This document shows, one piece after another, positions 24,926-37,126 of a stretch of DNA of 64,000 nt. Position 1 is the first letter of the stretch. Every line of letters begins with the position of its first letter. The notes beneath the pieces are model-generated. The model made no database searches, was not told the origin of the DNA, and saw nothing but the letters and a program-made list of their open reading frames with translations. The DNA is from Phaseolus vulgaris (Eukaryota > Streptophyta > Magnoliopsida > Fabales > Fabaceae). The position numbers and the translations under genes are program-made. The stretch is taken from assembly GCF_000499845.2 (NCBI RefSeq), contig NC_023749.2, positions 10,549,298-10,613,297 of the forward strand, in the 5' to 3' direction.

Positions 24926-24956
<31 letters not shown>
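24926..24956. repeat. (AT)n microsatellite
   Basis: About 15 AT dinucleotides directly before the next MITE, whose TAT target lies in the repeat. Confidence 0.9.
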
Positions 24957-24959
<3 letters not shown>

Positions 24960-25321
24960 TACAAGAAAATCATGAAATAGAAACCAATTTTTAGAGATCA
25001 AAATAATTAGTTGCAATAGTAACTAAATTAGAAACTATTTTAAAAACTAAAAAAAAAATTGGTTTCTAAATTAGTTTCTATTATTGTTAAATAGTTTCTA
25101 AATTGGTATCTAATTAGCAACCAAAATTTTAACTACCAATTATTTAGTTTCTAAATTTGGTCTCTAAAACTTTGGTTGCTAATTAGATACCGATTTAGAA
25201 ACTATTTACAATAATAAAAACTAATTTAGAAACCAATTTTTTTTAGTTTCTAAAATGGTCTCTACTTTAGTTACTATTGCAACTAATTATTTTGGTTTCT
25301 AAAAATTGGTTTCTATTAGTG
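24957..25321. mobile_element. CACTA-type fold-back MITE, copy 3 (TSD TAT)
   Basis: Starts CACTACAAGAAAATCATG, identical to the copy at 7555, and ends TTGGTTTCTATTAGTG. Compared with copy 1, about 15 bp of the right terminal inverted repeat are deleted, just inside the final AGTG. TAT flanks both ends (24954-24956 and 25322-25324). The interior is closely similar to copy 1 and forms a long imperfect hairpin. Confidence 0.87.
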
Positions 25322-26149
25322 TATATAATTAAATTACTTGGTTAGTTTAGAAACCTCTTTAAAAATTTTAAATAGGTTTCTAAAATTTTAAAAAAATTGA
25401 TCCTTCATCATGTAAAATTTCTTAATCAAGTTCCTATAACTTTTAAAATGCCAATGTTTAGCAGTTTAAAACTGTGGAAACTTACCCAAGTGACTTAATT
25501 TTTTAGTTTAGAGACCTAATTTTAAAACAATAGTTTCCAAATAATTTAACCTAAAAATAAATCACTTATTTTTTTTACTTTTATGGACAGTTCATTAATT
25601 CTATTGTTAATCTAAAGGGAGTACTTTGGATAACTGAAGCAGGAGATTTTACCTATACTTTTAAGATATTTTCATTATCAAAGTAAGTATAGGGAACATC
25701 CCAGTGAAAGAGACCTAGCTAAAGCTAATTGCATGAACCAGATGAAACGTGCAGGGGACTGTCAACTAATACATGTTCAACTCAACATGATAAATGTATA
25801 GTATTCAATATCCAAATTTGGTTCATATGCCAAAAATCGTTGCAAAACTAAATGTTATGTATGAGAGTGTCTTCTTATGGTGTTATTACCTTAATTTTCA
25901 CACATCAAATTTCAAATTGGTTAGTTCAACTTGCAATGGATATTTAAATATATTAACATGGTTTGGCGGGTAAATGTATGAATAACTTCTGAAATATGAC
26001 TCAATTTAAAATCTTTACAGCATTTAGGTTTTTGTCGGCATATCACTATTGATAAGAGAGATAATTTAAAATTAATAAATTTTTTTATGTATTTTTTGTT
26101 AATGTTCTCTTTCAAACAATGTGATAATATTAAATATTTTAAATTTATA
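25322..26149. other. Intergenic, no gene seen
   Basis: AT-rich DNA with no recognisable coding similarity or element ends. Confidence 0.45.
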
Positions 26150-26500
26150 TACGTTGAATATCATATATCTACTAGAGATCAAATCGATTTTCATAATATA
26201 AGTGAGAATAATTCTCATCTTACTAATTGGTTTTGTAAGGATGAGATAAGCTTGAACTTACTTCTTAATATGGTATCAAAATTTAGCATATTAGAATCCA
26301 TTTAGTATATCATGTCACTCACTATTGGGTTGTTGTATCATCCATAAATATTTAGTCTCAGGTACGAGATGTCCATATCTAGGTGTGAGGGAATATGTTG
26401 AAGATCTTATATTGACTAGAGATAAATCTAATTTAAAATATATAAGTAGAAACAATTTTCACCTTACTAATTGACTTTGTGAAGACGAGTTCCTAAAACT
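26150..26500. repeat. Legume-type interspersed repeat, two diverged units
   Basis: Two related units (about 26165-26290 and 26400-26495) share CTAGAGATCAAATCGATT or CTAGAGATAAATCTAATT, then a TATAAGTGAGAATAATT- or TATAAGTAGAAACAATT-like stretch, and ACCTTACTAATTGACTTTGT or CTTACTAATTGGTTTTGTAA. TTCTTAATATGGTATCAAAA follows the first. Element class is unknown. Confidence 0.45.
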
Positions 26501-29500
26501 ACAATAATGTTGATTAGCTGTCATAAAGTAGTATCAGTCAAGAAAGGAACATTATTAGTGTCGGCTAAGCAAACGATAATTCAACAAAAAAACTTAGTTT
26601 TGACTAAACCGACATTAAATGCACGTTAAGAATTACAAAAAAAATAAAAAAAATAAAAATAAAGCGCCAACCTGGTAGACGTAAATGGGAATACTAACAT
26701 AATATTATGAATTAAAATCATTTTATAAACAATGTAGCTAATGTCTATAAGCTTTATAATATAAGAACGTAGTAGTGTTTGTCAAATAGATAGAATGGTG
26801 ACTAAGATTGTTATGTCGGTTTAACCGATGCTTATTGGTTGTGTGGGAAAAAGTCGATCATTAGATTTTCGATTCTAAGTTCATAATCCTAGTCCATTCT
26901 CATTTTATGTGGAGCATATCTACTAATTATCAAGTTAGTAAGGTAAGATTTGAACTAGAAAATAGTTATGACTTATTTTCTTAAACAATTTTACTTTCTA
27001 AATTGTTCAGGGCAAGTGTATGGTATATTTTACTTCAGTATTGCTTCATTACCATATTTTTAGCATGTTATCTATAGAATCGATGTTATAATTGAATTTA
27101 GAATTACAATTTATATTAAATACTGGATTTGGATATGAAATTTCAATTGAAATTGATATTGGATTTCACTTTTTAATTACAATTGGAATGATATTAAGTT
27201 TAAAAATTCACATTAATTTGAAATTACAATTAATATGGGATGTTGGATTTGAATAAGGAATTACAATTGAAATTATATTGGATTTTACCTTTTAAATACA
27301 ATTGGAATGAGATGTATAGACAAGTTTGAAATCAGATTGAAAATGTTTTTACTCTTTTTTCATTATTTCTAACATCGTTCAAACCCACTTTAAATCCCAA
27401 TTTTTTTTATAATATAGATTAGACCAACACAAACCTTTTATTTTTTTAATATTTAACTCATTTTGACCTATTCTATTTTTTTTTTCCTTGACCTGGACAA
27501 CACAATTCTTTTAGTTTATTTTACAACTTATTTTACATTTTGTAATTATTTTAATTTATTGATAATCGATTTTGTGTTTGTTTAGTGATACTACCAGCAT
27601 TTTCTTCCTACAACACAAGATTCAATAGTTTTTCAACCATATACGTGGGTTATTTAACCAACACAAAAGACGTATGTTAATCAAATTAAAATGTGGAGTT
27701 TATTTGGTTTGTGTTAGTTTTCTACCTACTCTAAACATATTTATTCTTGTAATGTAATAAATTAAAACAGAAACAAACTTACTTTATATAGTAGGTAACA
27801 ACAACATGGTGTCATTAAGCATATCCATTTTGAGTGTGCAGCATCGTCATCCATTTTTATTTAATGTAATTAAATTTAGATTGCAAGTAAACGTGACATA
27901 ACATACATTGCGTGACACTTCAGTGTATTTAATATCCAAACACGATTCCTGTTTCTCTTCACAAAAAAATTCCTATTTTTTTAAATTCCTATTTTTCGTA
28001 ATTCACTGTAATATTGTACATTTTCTCCAAATATACATTATTGGGAATGGATGTTCTCAATTTCTCATCATCATTAAAATTGAGTTATATTATTTTTATA
28101 CAAACTTTTTTTATAATATTTTTCATTTCTTTTCATATACTATTTAGGATATTTATCAATTTACCAATACAATATTCAAAGTTGACACTAAGATCCTATA
28201 CAATATAAATTTCCATCTCGAAACTCGTCACTAACTTGTTTGTCTCATTTAAAAGTGATTCTTAGTCTCCACTAAAATAACTTTATGTCAACACTAAACA
28301 AAATCTATACTAGCCTTTTTTTAAAAAAATAAAATAAAATTGTTCGTGTCATTCAATGAAATTTTTATGTTTTCGCCTTTATTGTTTCTATTTTAAGGTC
28401 ATGAACTTTATACATAAGTTCTCACAATTAACAAACCTAATATATAGAGAGAAGTTAATGGTAATATGTTATTAGAGTTCAAAATTTAACTTCAATTAAT
28501 TAAAAAATATTTTTATTATGACTTTTTAAGGTAAATATTATAGAAATTAATATCTTTACTATATATACGATAATTTATCAATGTATCACAACACTATATA
28601 TATGAGTTTAAAAAAATATATGAGAATGTTTTAAATTTAGCTATTAAAGTAAAGTTAGCATTAATAAAAATCCTTTTTTGTAAATTTTTAATTAACATCG
28701 GCATAATTGATGTTTACAATAATTTTTAAGATTACTAATCAGAACTTATCAACGTAAGTTAAAAATTATACAAATATAAAAAAAATTAACGAAATCAATT
28801 TAGAATCTACTGCATTAACGTTATCCAAATAAATAAAAAAACAATAATTAAATAAATCTCTAAGGAAAACTCTCTTTCTTTCATTAGCTTGAATCCTGTT
28901 ATAATTCATACGTTGAAAAACGATCTGATATAAAACTGGATTGAATTTAATTATATATTTTAGATTACTCAATATTAGTTACATGAAATATATAAAAAAA
29001 TTGTATGAACTCGAATTTGTGTATGAGACGTGATGTTTATGTCAGATTACTTTATGTATTTTGTATTTTATCTTAATAATTTTGATTAAAAATTAAAAAG
29101 TATAGTGTGTATTTTTTTTAAATTAAGTCACTAAATAAAATTAATTTTTATAAAAAACAAATCTAACATAAAAAGTTTAATATATATACAAGGTTTTTCC
29201 TCTTTCCGTTTTGTTGCGATTTGTTTCTAGTTTAATATATATATACAAGGTTTAACATATATATACAACTTTGCTGCCATTTGTTTCTAGTTCTCACAAA
29301 ATGGGTCCCTATGATATGTGTTATCGAGCCAAATAAACTTGTCGTTCATTTTCTATTAATAAAAAACAAAGTTTGCATCCTTTCCATTTTAATTTACTGC
29401 GATTTTTGGATTAATATACAAGCAAATTTGATATTACCTATATATTTAATTGGTAGATAAATTTGAATTTAAGTAAAATTCGTACATAATTTTTGTAGAG

Positions 29501-29907
29501 TTAACCAATTTATAATTAGATACGAATTTGAATCTATAAATAATTAAGTATGAATTTATATTCGTAAATAATTACGAATTTAAATCCGTATTCTATAAAT
29601 AAAATTCGTAATTAATTTTATTAATATTATTAAATTTTATTAATATGATTATTGATATTATTAATAATATTATTAATACTAGTAAAAACATAAATATTAT
29701 TTATTAAATATTTGAAAAATTTGTGGTGTTTTCTTAGTTATAGAAATTACAATATAAAATTATAATTTTATTGAATTAATATATGAGTAAATTTACTATA
29801 CACATAAAAACGAAAGCGTGATAATTTTATAATCTTATAACAATAAATTACTCATTAAATAGGTGACCAAACAAATATTAGTATTTGTTTGTTTATTTAA
29901 GTTTACT
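26501..29907. other. AT-rich intergenic with decayed repeats
   Basis: No gene is supported. Small local repeats occur (27101-27311, and two copies of CATTTGTTTCTAGTT-like sequence near 29220-29290). An AATTCGTA-rich block lies at about 29450-29620. Short ORFs at 27908, 28014 and 28766 lack any domain character. Confidence 0.45.
27101..27311. repeat. Diverged tandem duplication, period about 119 bp
   Basis: The unit at 27101-27192 and the unit at 27220-27311 share, in order, GAATTACAATTTATATTAAA or GAAATTACAATTAATATGGG, a TGGATTTGGATA-like or TGGATTTGAATA stretch, CAATTGAAATT, ATTGGATTT and ACAATTGGAATGA. No coding potential is seen. Confidence 0.7.
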
Positions 29908-29959
29908 TGCAATTTACTTGAAAAAAAAATTATATAAAAAACTTACATGTTAGACATTA

Positions 29960-32900
29960 CTATGCTACCCACTAGACATGCTAAATCTTTAATAACCAAA
30001 ATAGTCCTAGAAACCTCAATCTTATCCTTAAAACGAGCATAATTCCTCATACGCCATATCATCCAAATAGAAAAAGTTATCATAGCTAGCTTAATCAATT
30101 TAACCAACGGACTACCATCACTCTTAATAAAAGAAAGAAGATCATCCTTATTAAAGAAATCATAAGTAGGAAAAATGTGTCGAACCCAACTCTAAATACG
30201 CAAAGCATTAACACATTCAAAAAATAAATGTTGAATAGATTCCTCGTGCTTTTCACTAAGCGTACACACAGAATAAATATGCAGACCTTTATTTTGAATA
30301 TATTGATCTGTAGGAAGCCGCCCATGAAAAAATTTCCAAAGGACAAGAGTTTTGGAAGGCGGAATACATGAAGACCAAATAAATTTACCCCAACCACAGG
30401 AAACCCCTGGTTCCGAGAAAAAAGTCCTAGTTGATTTAAGAGTGAGACGACCAGACTCATCCAGAATCCAATTAGAAATATCCTGTTCCGCCCTAACCAT
30501 GATATGACTAAAAAGATTAGGCATCTACTGTAAAGACAATGGAATATTTCAATCACCACCTGTCCAAAACTGAGAGACTGTATCCGGAATACTAGCACCA
30601 TTAGATAATCCTGCAATATTTGCTAAAGAAGTAGGAGACACACAATTTATCATTCCAGAAATTAATAAAAGAACCTGTACCAACAGTCCATGAAGTATAA
30701 TCAAGTATAGTAGAATACAACTGCTTAATTCCAGGCCAAAGAGATGAGGATCTATAAACCATTCGAAACTTGTATTTTGATTTAAGGACCCTGGCTTTCT
30801 AGAGCAAAGACCAAGGCTTGTTGTTATAAGCAAAGTTCCAAGCAAGCTTAAGAAGATATGCATTATTTTCATGGTGAAGGTTAATAATTTTCAAACCTCC
30901 ATTCTCAAAGGGAGAACAAATCGTATCCCAATTAACAGTAGCTATACCTTTTTTCATAATATCACCAGTCTAGATAAAATTTCAACACCACTATAAGCTA
31001 GAAGACCCGTAATCACCGTATTGACCAACTGAACTCGACCCATCATGCTAAGAGATTTACCTTTCCAAGAGGCTAGCTTCAATTTGACTTTATCAGCCAA
31101 AGGTTGAAGAAAACAACCCTTTGGAGCACCAACAAAGATAGGCACTCCTAAATAAGTGAAAGGAAAAAAACCATGACTACAAGAAAGAATACACTGAATC
31201 TTGGTGACAAATCTTGTAGAATTATCCATGGTGAAAAACTACTCTTAGAATTATTAACATATTGACCAGAGAAATCATCATATGTTTTAAGAAAATTACT
31301 CAAATTTCTAAGAGACTTACTATCCGCCCTACAGAAAATAAAAATGTCATCTGCATATAAAATATGAGAGGGAGTGAGAAAACCTTGTGGACTAACCATA
31401 TGTAGAATCTTCTTATCATCCACAAGCTTTGAGAGACCTCTACTAAGAACTTCCTCTACAAGACAAAAAAGTAGAGGAGACAAAGGATCACCTTGTCTAA
31501 CACCTCTACTTCAAGGAAAAAAAACCCACAAAACTGCCATTTATTCTGATAGAAAGCATAGCTGAACAGAGAATAATACTAATCCAACCGACAAACGAGG
31601 GGTGAAAACCAAAGCGTAACAAAACTAATAGTATAAACTTCCAACTTAGAGTGTCAAAGGCTTTGTGAATATCAACTTGGTAAGCCACATTGCCTTCGTG
31701 AACCATTTTAGAAAGCAAGTTAATAGCTTCAGAAGCAATACCAATACAATCTTGAATCTATCTGCCTTGCACAAACCCATACTGATTAGGAGCAATAATT
31801 CTGGCAGCCACAAGAGCAAGCCGATCTGCCAAAATCTTAGAAATAATCTTAAATTTAAAATTAGCAACAACAATTGGCCTGTAATCTTTAATAGATTAAG
31901 CACCCAGAATCTTAGGAATAAGACCCAGAATCTTAGGAATAAGACATACCACATTATTGTTCATTCCAGGGAGAACCCAATTTTGTTTAAAAACTGTTGG
32001 ATTGCATTACAAACATCTGTCCCAATAATATCTCAACAAGAATGATAAAAAAAACACCACCAAAACCATCAGGACCAGGAGCATTATTACCATTAAGGTT
32101 AAAAACAGCATTCTTGATTTCCAAAAAATCAGGACACTTAATCAACATCATATTCTCCTTAGAGGAACAAGCTCAGGAATATAAGTACCAATAAAATCTT
32201 CCATATTGTCTGTATCCTAAACATGAGAAATAGACTCAGCATAAAGAGTTTTATAAAAGTCCAAAATATGTTCCCCAATGAGTGTAGGATCCTCAATAAC
32301 CACATTATCAATTCGTAGACGATGAATCTCACTAGAATTATTTCTACTCTTGACCACAACATGAAAAAAAGCAGTATTTCTATCCCCATCTTTAAACCAA
32401 AGCATTTTAGCCCTTTCTTTCCAAAACAAATATTGACAGTGAAGAGCCTGATCAAGCTCCTCCTTAGCGATCCTTTCTTGACAGAGAAGCCCATCAATAT
32501 CAGACATACTAGCAGTCTCTAAGGTTTGTTGAATACCAAGGAGAAGACCCTATTTAAGAAGAACTGCGTTGTGAACATTACCAAAAGAATTTTTATTCCA
32601 GTCACGTAGCTCAACTTTCAACCTTTTTAACTTATGTTGTAAAATAAACATAGGACAACCAACAACCTTATTAGCCCAAGAATCATGAATAAGCTTCATA
32701 CATGAAGCGTCTTGAAGCCACATAGAAAAGAAACGAAAATTGCTAACCTTTCTCAAAGAATTACTAGCAATACTAGTAAGAATAGGGGAATGATCAAAAC
32801 AATTTTTAACAAGAACCTGATAAGTACAAGAATCTCATTCATCCAAACACACGTTGTTACATAACACCCTATCCAATCTTCTATGAATTCTATGGAGCCC

Positions 32901-33451
32901 TCTCCTTCCATTACACCAAGTATAGCAAGTTCCAGTAAAAGGCATACAAGAAAGATCATTAGTATTAATCCAATCAAGAAATTCATTGCAAGAAACTTAA
33001 TTAGGAGCCACCCCTCCTTTACAGTCATCCGCCAAGAGCACAACATTAAAATCTCCCATAATACACCAAGGCCCTATAAAGGAACTAAGATCCCTCCACA
33101 AAAACCGTCTAGCCACGTATGTGGTAGCACCATAAACACCTGCAAAGCTAAAACATTTATCATACAAATGACAAGTTACATAATTAAACTGTTCATTTAC
33201 CAAGAAATTTCGGACCAAATTAGGAACCGACAAACACCAAAGCTTAGCAGGTTTATTAACAATAGGAGACTAGCCACCAAATGCATATTAACAAATTTGA
33301 AAAGGACTTCAAAAGCATCAGTGTACGACACCATAGGTTCAGCAAGAAAAACCAGAAGAGGTTTATGTAGTTTGAGTAAACTAATCAACATCTCCACAAT
33401 TTTGTGGTTTCCCAATCCTCTAACATTCCAGAAAAATGAAGAGACTTTCAT
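29960..33451 (-). pseudogene. LINE ORF2 (EN, RT, zf-RVT; RNase H deleted)
   Basis: Begins at 33451 with FFWNVRGLGN, the standard start of an APE-type endonuclease, and continues with IMGDFNVVLL near 33050. A KMLWFKDGDRNTAFFH block lies at about 32400-32350, just upstream of RT. The RT catalytic box is YADD (about 31345, in LYADDIFIF), followed by NNSKSSF. A zf-RVT block (CTLSEKHEESIQHLFFEC) lies at about 30265-30210. Coding similarity to the sister LINE stops near 29974 in the linker, and the next bases are the conserved 3'UTR end, so the RNase H domain is missing. Stops and frameshifts are frequent although the YADD residues survive. Overlaps ORF1 by ATGA. Confidence 0.88.
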
Positions 33452-35006
33452 TGCGACGTTGTGGAGAGAACTGTCTTAACAGTTTTTTTAGATTTACCAT
33501 TCCTCTTAGGTGGTCTCCCTGGTTTTCTTTTGATACAAACTATTTCCTCCCCAGTATCATTCTCATCCTTCTCCATCTCGTTAGGATCAACCCAAAATTT
33601 TGAAGGAACATTTGCATTTTCCAAACCATCAAGAGAGGAAAAGTGATTTTGCAGGACCAACGATAGTGCTTTAACATCCCCAAGAGATTTAGCCTTTTGA
33701 GGTTCAACAATGGCAGTAGACGTACCAATATAAGGATCACCTCCCACATTTATAGTATCTAAACCATCAAGAGAAGAGAAGTGATTTTTCAGCCAACGAC
33801 GGGGATGGTACAGTCACAATAGCAGAGACCTCCTCATGATGAGCATCAATTGGAGTATTGATTAAAGCTGTAGTATGGGAAATCCGAAGTGTGAGTGGGA
33901 TCTCCCTGCCTGGATCCATAATCTGAGGCATCTTCAAAAGAAGGCATATCAGCAAAATCATCCTCCACTCCACCTGGTTTATCAGGAGCAGGGTGACCCA
34001 AGAGTGACCCTGCTTTAGCTCCGCCAGGAGCATTAATGGTCAATTTATCAGTGTGACCTTCCACTTGCTTCGGCTGCGGATCTTTCTTCCGATACTCTTT
34101 ATGTTGTTTTGGGACCGCAGTCCTCCCCTAATCTCGTTCATCATAAATTATCTTTTGTGAAGATTTATATTGAGACCCAGGAGCACGACCCTAATCATGA
34201 ATCACTCAGCACTGAGCAAGCTCATGGCCTATCACCTTATAGTGAGAGTAAAAAGGAGGGAGCCATTCATATTCCACATCAACTACAAAGGTAAAGTTTG
34301 AGCATTCAACCCATATATGATTAGGAAGAGGAGACAACATATCAATATCCACAAACACTCTAGCAAACATACCCCTTTTCTTTTTCATAGTATTCTCATC
34401 CAAAACCAAAGGAGTACCAATATTTTTGATGATGAAAAAAATCACATGTGGCCTCCAATACTCCAAAGGCAAACTATAGATTCTAATCCAGGCCTGAGTT
34501 TTTGTACTCTTCATGGTAGCTGGAACAAAATCTTTTGTCCAAGCAAAAAGTCTCAAGAAACCCGGAGATAGCTTCAAGGAACCCATCCTGAGGGCCCATC
34601 GCATGTCTCCTAAAGAAGTGAACTCAAACTCATAAAAACCCTTCCCAAGAGGAATTGCTTTCCACGGTCCAAGAGCCTTCCACACCGGCTGCTACTTTTT
34701 AGTTAAGTCCAGGTGTGTGAGAGGTTTATCCCCCTTAGAAAGAATAACTCGACCATGTAAATGGGTCTTGCAATCCTCAAGGCCAGCCAAGTATTATGCC
34801 TCATCGATTCGAACCACGATCATGTCTCCCTTAATATAAGGAGTGAGTATCTCGGACAAAGGAATATTGCATGTAGTTCCCAAAGCTTGAGCAAAAGTTT
34901 TCCTTTGGCCAGGCTTATCATATACTGTCTTCGCAGGAGAACAATCCTTCAAACAAGTCCATGAGATAAAGAAACCCTTAGACCCCTCCGCCATTCCAAA
35001 AGCCAC
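33448..35006 (-). pseudogene. LINE ORF1 (DUF4283-like, CCHC knuckle, AT-hook)
   Basis: The N-terminal region (35006 to about 34210) has the layout of the plant LINE/gag DUF4283 domain, including GKGFYEFEFTSLGDMRWAL, PGFLRLFAWTKDFVPA and a TQAWIRIYSLPLEYW block. The zinc-knuckle site at about 34206-34255 reads FYSHYKVIGHELAQC, with tyrosines where the first two cysteines of CX2CX4HX4C should be. The C-terminal segment, about 33530-33470, holds KRKPGRPPKRNGK, an AT-hook-type core. Stops occur at 34794, 34691 and 34206, and the frame changes between about 33846 and 33747. The stop TGA overlaps the ORF2 ATG (ATGA). The presumed original role is binding of element RNA. Non-functional now. Confidence 0.85.
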
Positions 35007-35053
35007 TACTCACCACACCACCCCCGCACAACCGTACCACCACAACACCAAAT

Positions 35054-35162
35054 CTTGAGTTTACCACAAATTTTGATAAAAGTCTTGACTTTACCACAAA
35101 TTTTGATAAAAATCTTGACTTTACCAAAAATTTTGATAAAAAACTTGACTTTACCACAAATT
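35054..35162. repeat. 30-bp tandem repeat in LINE 5'UTR, 3.6 units
   Basis: Units at 35054-35083, 35084-35113 and 35114-35143 plus a partial at 35144-35162. Each begins CTTGA(C/G)TTTACCA and ends TTTTGATAAAA. They lie between the element's 5' end (35448) and the ORF1 start (35006). Tandem repeats in a LINE 5'UTR can act as promoter modules (as monomers do in rodent L1); here that is only a possibility. Confidence 0.93.
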
Positions 35163-35463
35163 AGAAGTGGCTACATGAAAAAGGTGGAAACTTTTTGTGT
35201 GCAATATAAGTTCCAAGCAGAAACACCTTTATAAAGAAAAAGATTTAAGGAAAGAATACACCTTATAAGCAAACATAGAGAGTTGTCGCGCTACCACTAG
35301 CATCTTGGCAGACTACTCCGCCTACCAGCATCTGCGACCCCTGCGCCACCGCCGTCCACCACCAAGTTGGAGAATGAACAGTCACTCACACAAACCCTAA
35401 CCGCTCCAAATCCCTTTCGAAAGAGAGAGAATAGAGAAAACTATTACCTGCAATTTACTTGAA

Positions 35464-36019
35464 TTTATTTATTACATTACAACAACCATGGAGTATATTT
35501 TTTTTAATGAATAAATTATATATATTAAAAGACAAAAATTATTATCTATATGTAATCATCATTTCTAAAAAGAGAAATTATTTGATTGTTTTAAAATTAA
35601 AAAATATTCAATTATTTATTTGTATTAAATAGACATAAATTGTTTTTTTAATAGATGAATAACTACACTTTTTTCTTTTGACAAAAATTACTATTATTAT
35701 AAAAACTATTTAAACAAAAATATATTTTAAAATTATAAAAATATTTTTATTAAAAATTATTATAAAAATATTTTTTTTTTTTAATTTTGCTGTATGTAAT
35801 TTTTTATTGTGCAAGTGAATTTTTATTGGGAAGAATTATTTAAATTTAGAAAAATAGTCATTTAAAGGGTAAAGTTATAAGAAATTAGATTCTGTGCCTT
35901 TTTTCATATTCAAATTTCTCTAAATTTTTAATTTAAAATAAATAATTATTAAATTTGTTATATTTTAATATTATAGAGGATAAAATTGGAAAACCAAATG
36001 TATATGGAAAAATATAATT
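35464..36019. other. AT-rich sequence, no gene seen
   Basis: Homopolymer-rich A/T sequence between the LINE and the ATT microsatellite. Nothing recognisable. Confidence 0.5.
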
Positions 36020-36760
36020 CGGTTATAGATTAACAAATTATTATTAATTTAAATATTATTAACATTATTATTAATATTATTAAAAAATTTATTAAGATTA
36101 CTATTAACAATATTAATATTATTAATACTATTATTTTTAATATTATTAATTTTATAAATTTATTATTATTATAAATATTATTATTAATTTTATAAATATT
36201 ATTATTAATTTTATAAATATTATTATTACTAATATTATTATTAGTAATATTTTAAATATTATTATTATTTACTTATTTATATATTACTAATATTATTAAT
36301 GTTATTATTATTAATAGAAATATGATTAATAATAATAATAATATTATTATTAATATTAATAATAATAATAGTAATATTATTATTATTGATATGAATATTA
36401 ATAATATTATTATTAAAATTGTTATTAATATTACTATTAATAATATTAATATTATCATTGTTTTATTATTATTAATATTAAAAATATTATTATTAGTATT
36501 ATTAATATTATTATTATTTTTATATTAGTATTAATAATATTTGTAATATTTTTATTATCTTAATAATAATAATAATATTATTATTATTAATATTAGTACT
36601 ATTAGTATTAATATTAATAATAACAATACTGATAATATGATTATATAAGTATTATTAATATTATTGTTTTTATTAATAATAGTTTTAATGACAAGAATAA
36701 TTATAATAATAACCATTATTATAAAAATATAATAATAATCATAATATCATAAAAATATTT
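36020..36760. repeat. Degenerate ATT/AAT microsatellite, about 740 bp
   Basis: A/T trinucleotide sequence switching between ATT-rich and AAT-rich blocks. The Ile/Leu- and Asn-rich ORFs over it (36273-36528) are artefacts. It directly precedes a segment (36765 on) that is repeated after a second such tract at 37975. Confidence 0.88.
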
Positions 36761-37126
36761 TTTTCATTGTAATGGTTAAAAATTTTATATGTACTCTTGA
36801 AATTTGAATTTGATTTCTTTCTTAACAAAAATTAAATAAAAACAATAACGTTAATAATAATAATCATAATAATAATAATAATAAAATAATATTATGTAAT
36901 TACCTATAGATAAATCTAATCTGTTACTAATATTTATAGTTAACGTTGTTTTACTTATGAATTTTCTCTATTTCTTATGGATTTCTTTTGTAAATAATTG
37001 AAAATTTTCTTGTATCTTGTATAAATTCTTGGTCTAACTAGCACATGATACTTTTTACTAATTTGGATAATTACAATTATCATGTATGAGTTTATCTTTT
37101 GTGTGACAAGCATGAACTTTGTTTTA

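Larger units (their letters stand above)
29923..35448 (-). mobile_element. Near-complete family B LINE with 15-bp TSD
   Basis: Minus-strand non-LTR retrotransposon with both ends fixed by the perfect duplication tgcaatttacttgaa at 29908-29922 and 35449-35463. Order from its 5' end (35448) is: 5'UTR with a GC-rich start and a 30-bp tandem repeat; ORF1 (35006 to 33448) with DUF4283-like N-terminal region, degenerate zinc knuckle and AT-hook-like C terminus; ORF2 (33451 down) with endonuclease, RT and zf-RVT; then a short 3' end. The RNase H domain carried by the sister copy at 15706-18590 has been deleted. Unlike the sister, it ends in a T-rich rather than A-rich stretch on its own strand. Confidence 0.92.

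Noticed and set aside
35054..35162. CRISPR-like array
   Set aside because: The 30-bp units are directly adjacent with no spacers, in a eukaryotic LINE 5'UTR.
36273..36528. Ile/Leu-rich and Asn-rich ORFs on opposite strands
   Set aside because: They are translations of the ATT/AAT microsatellite. The same applies to 19014-19259 and 37638-37988.
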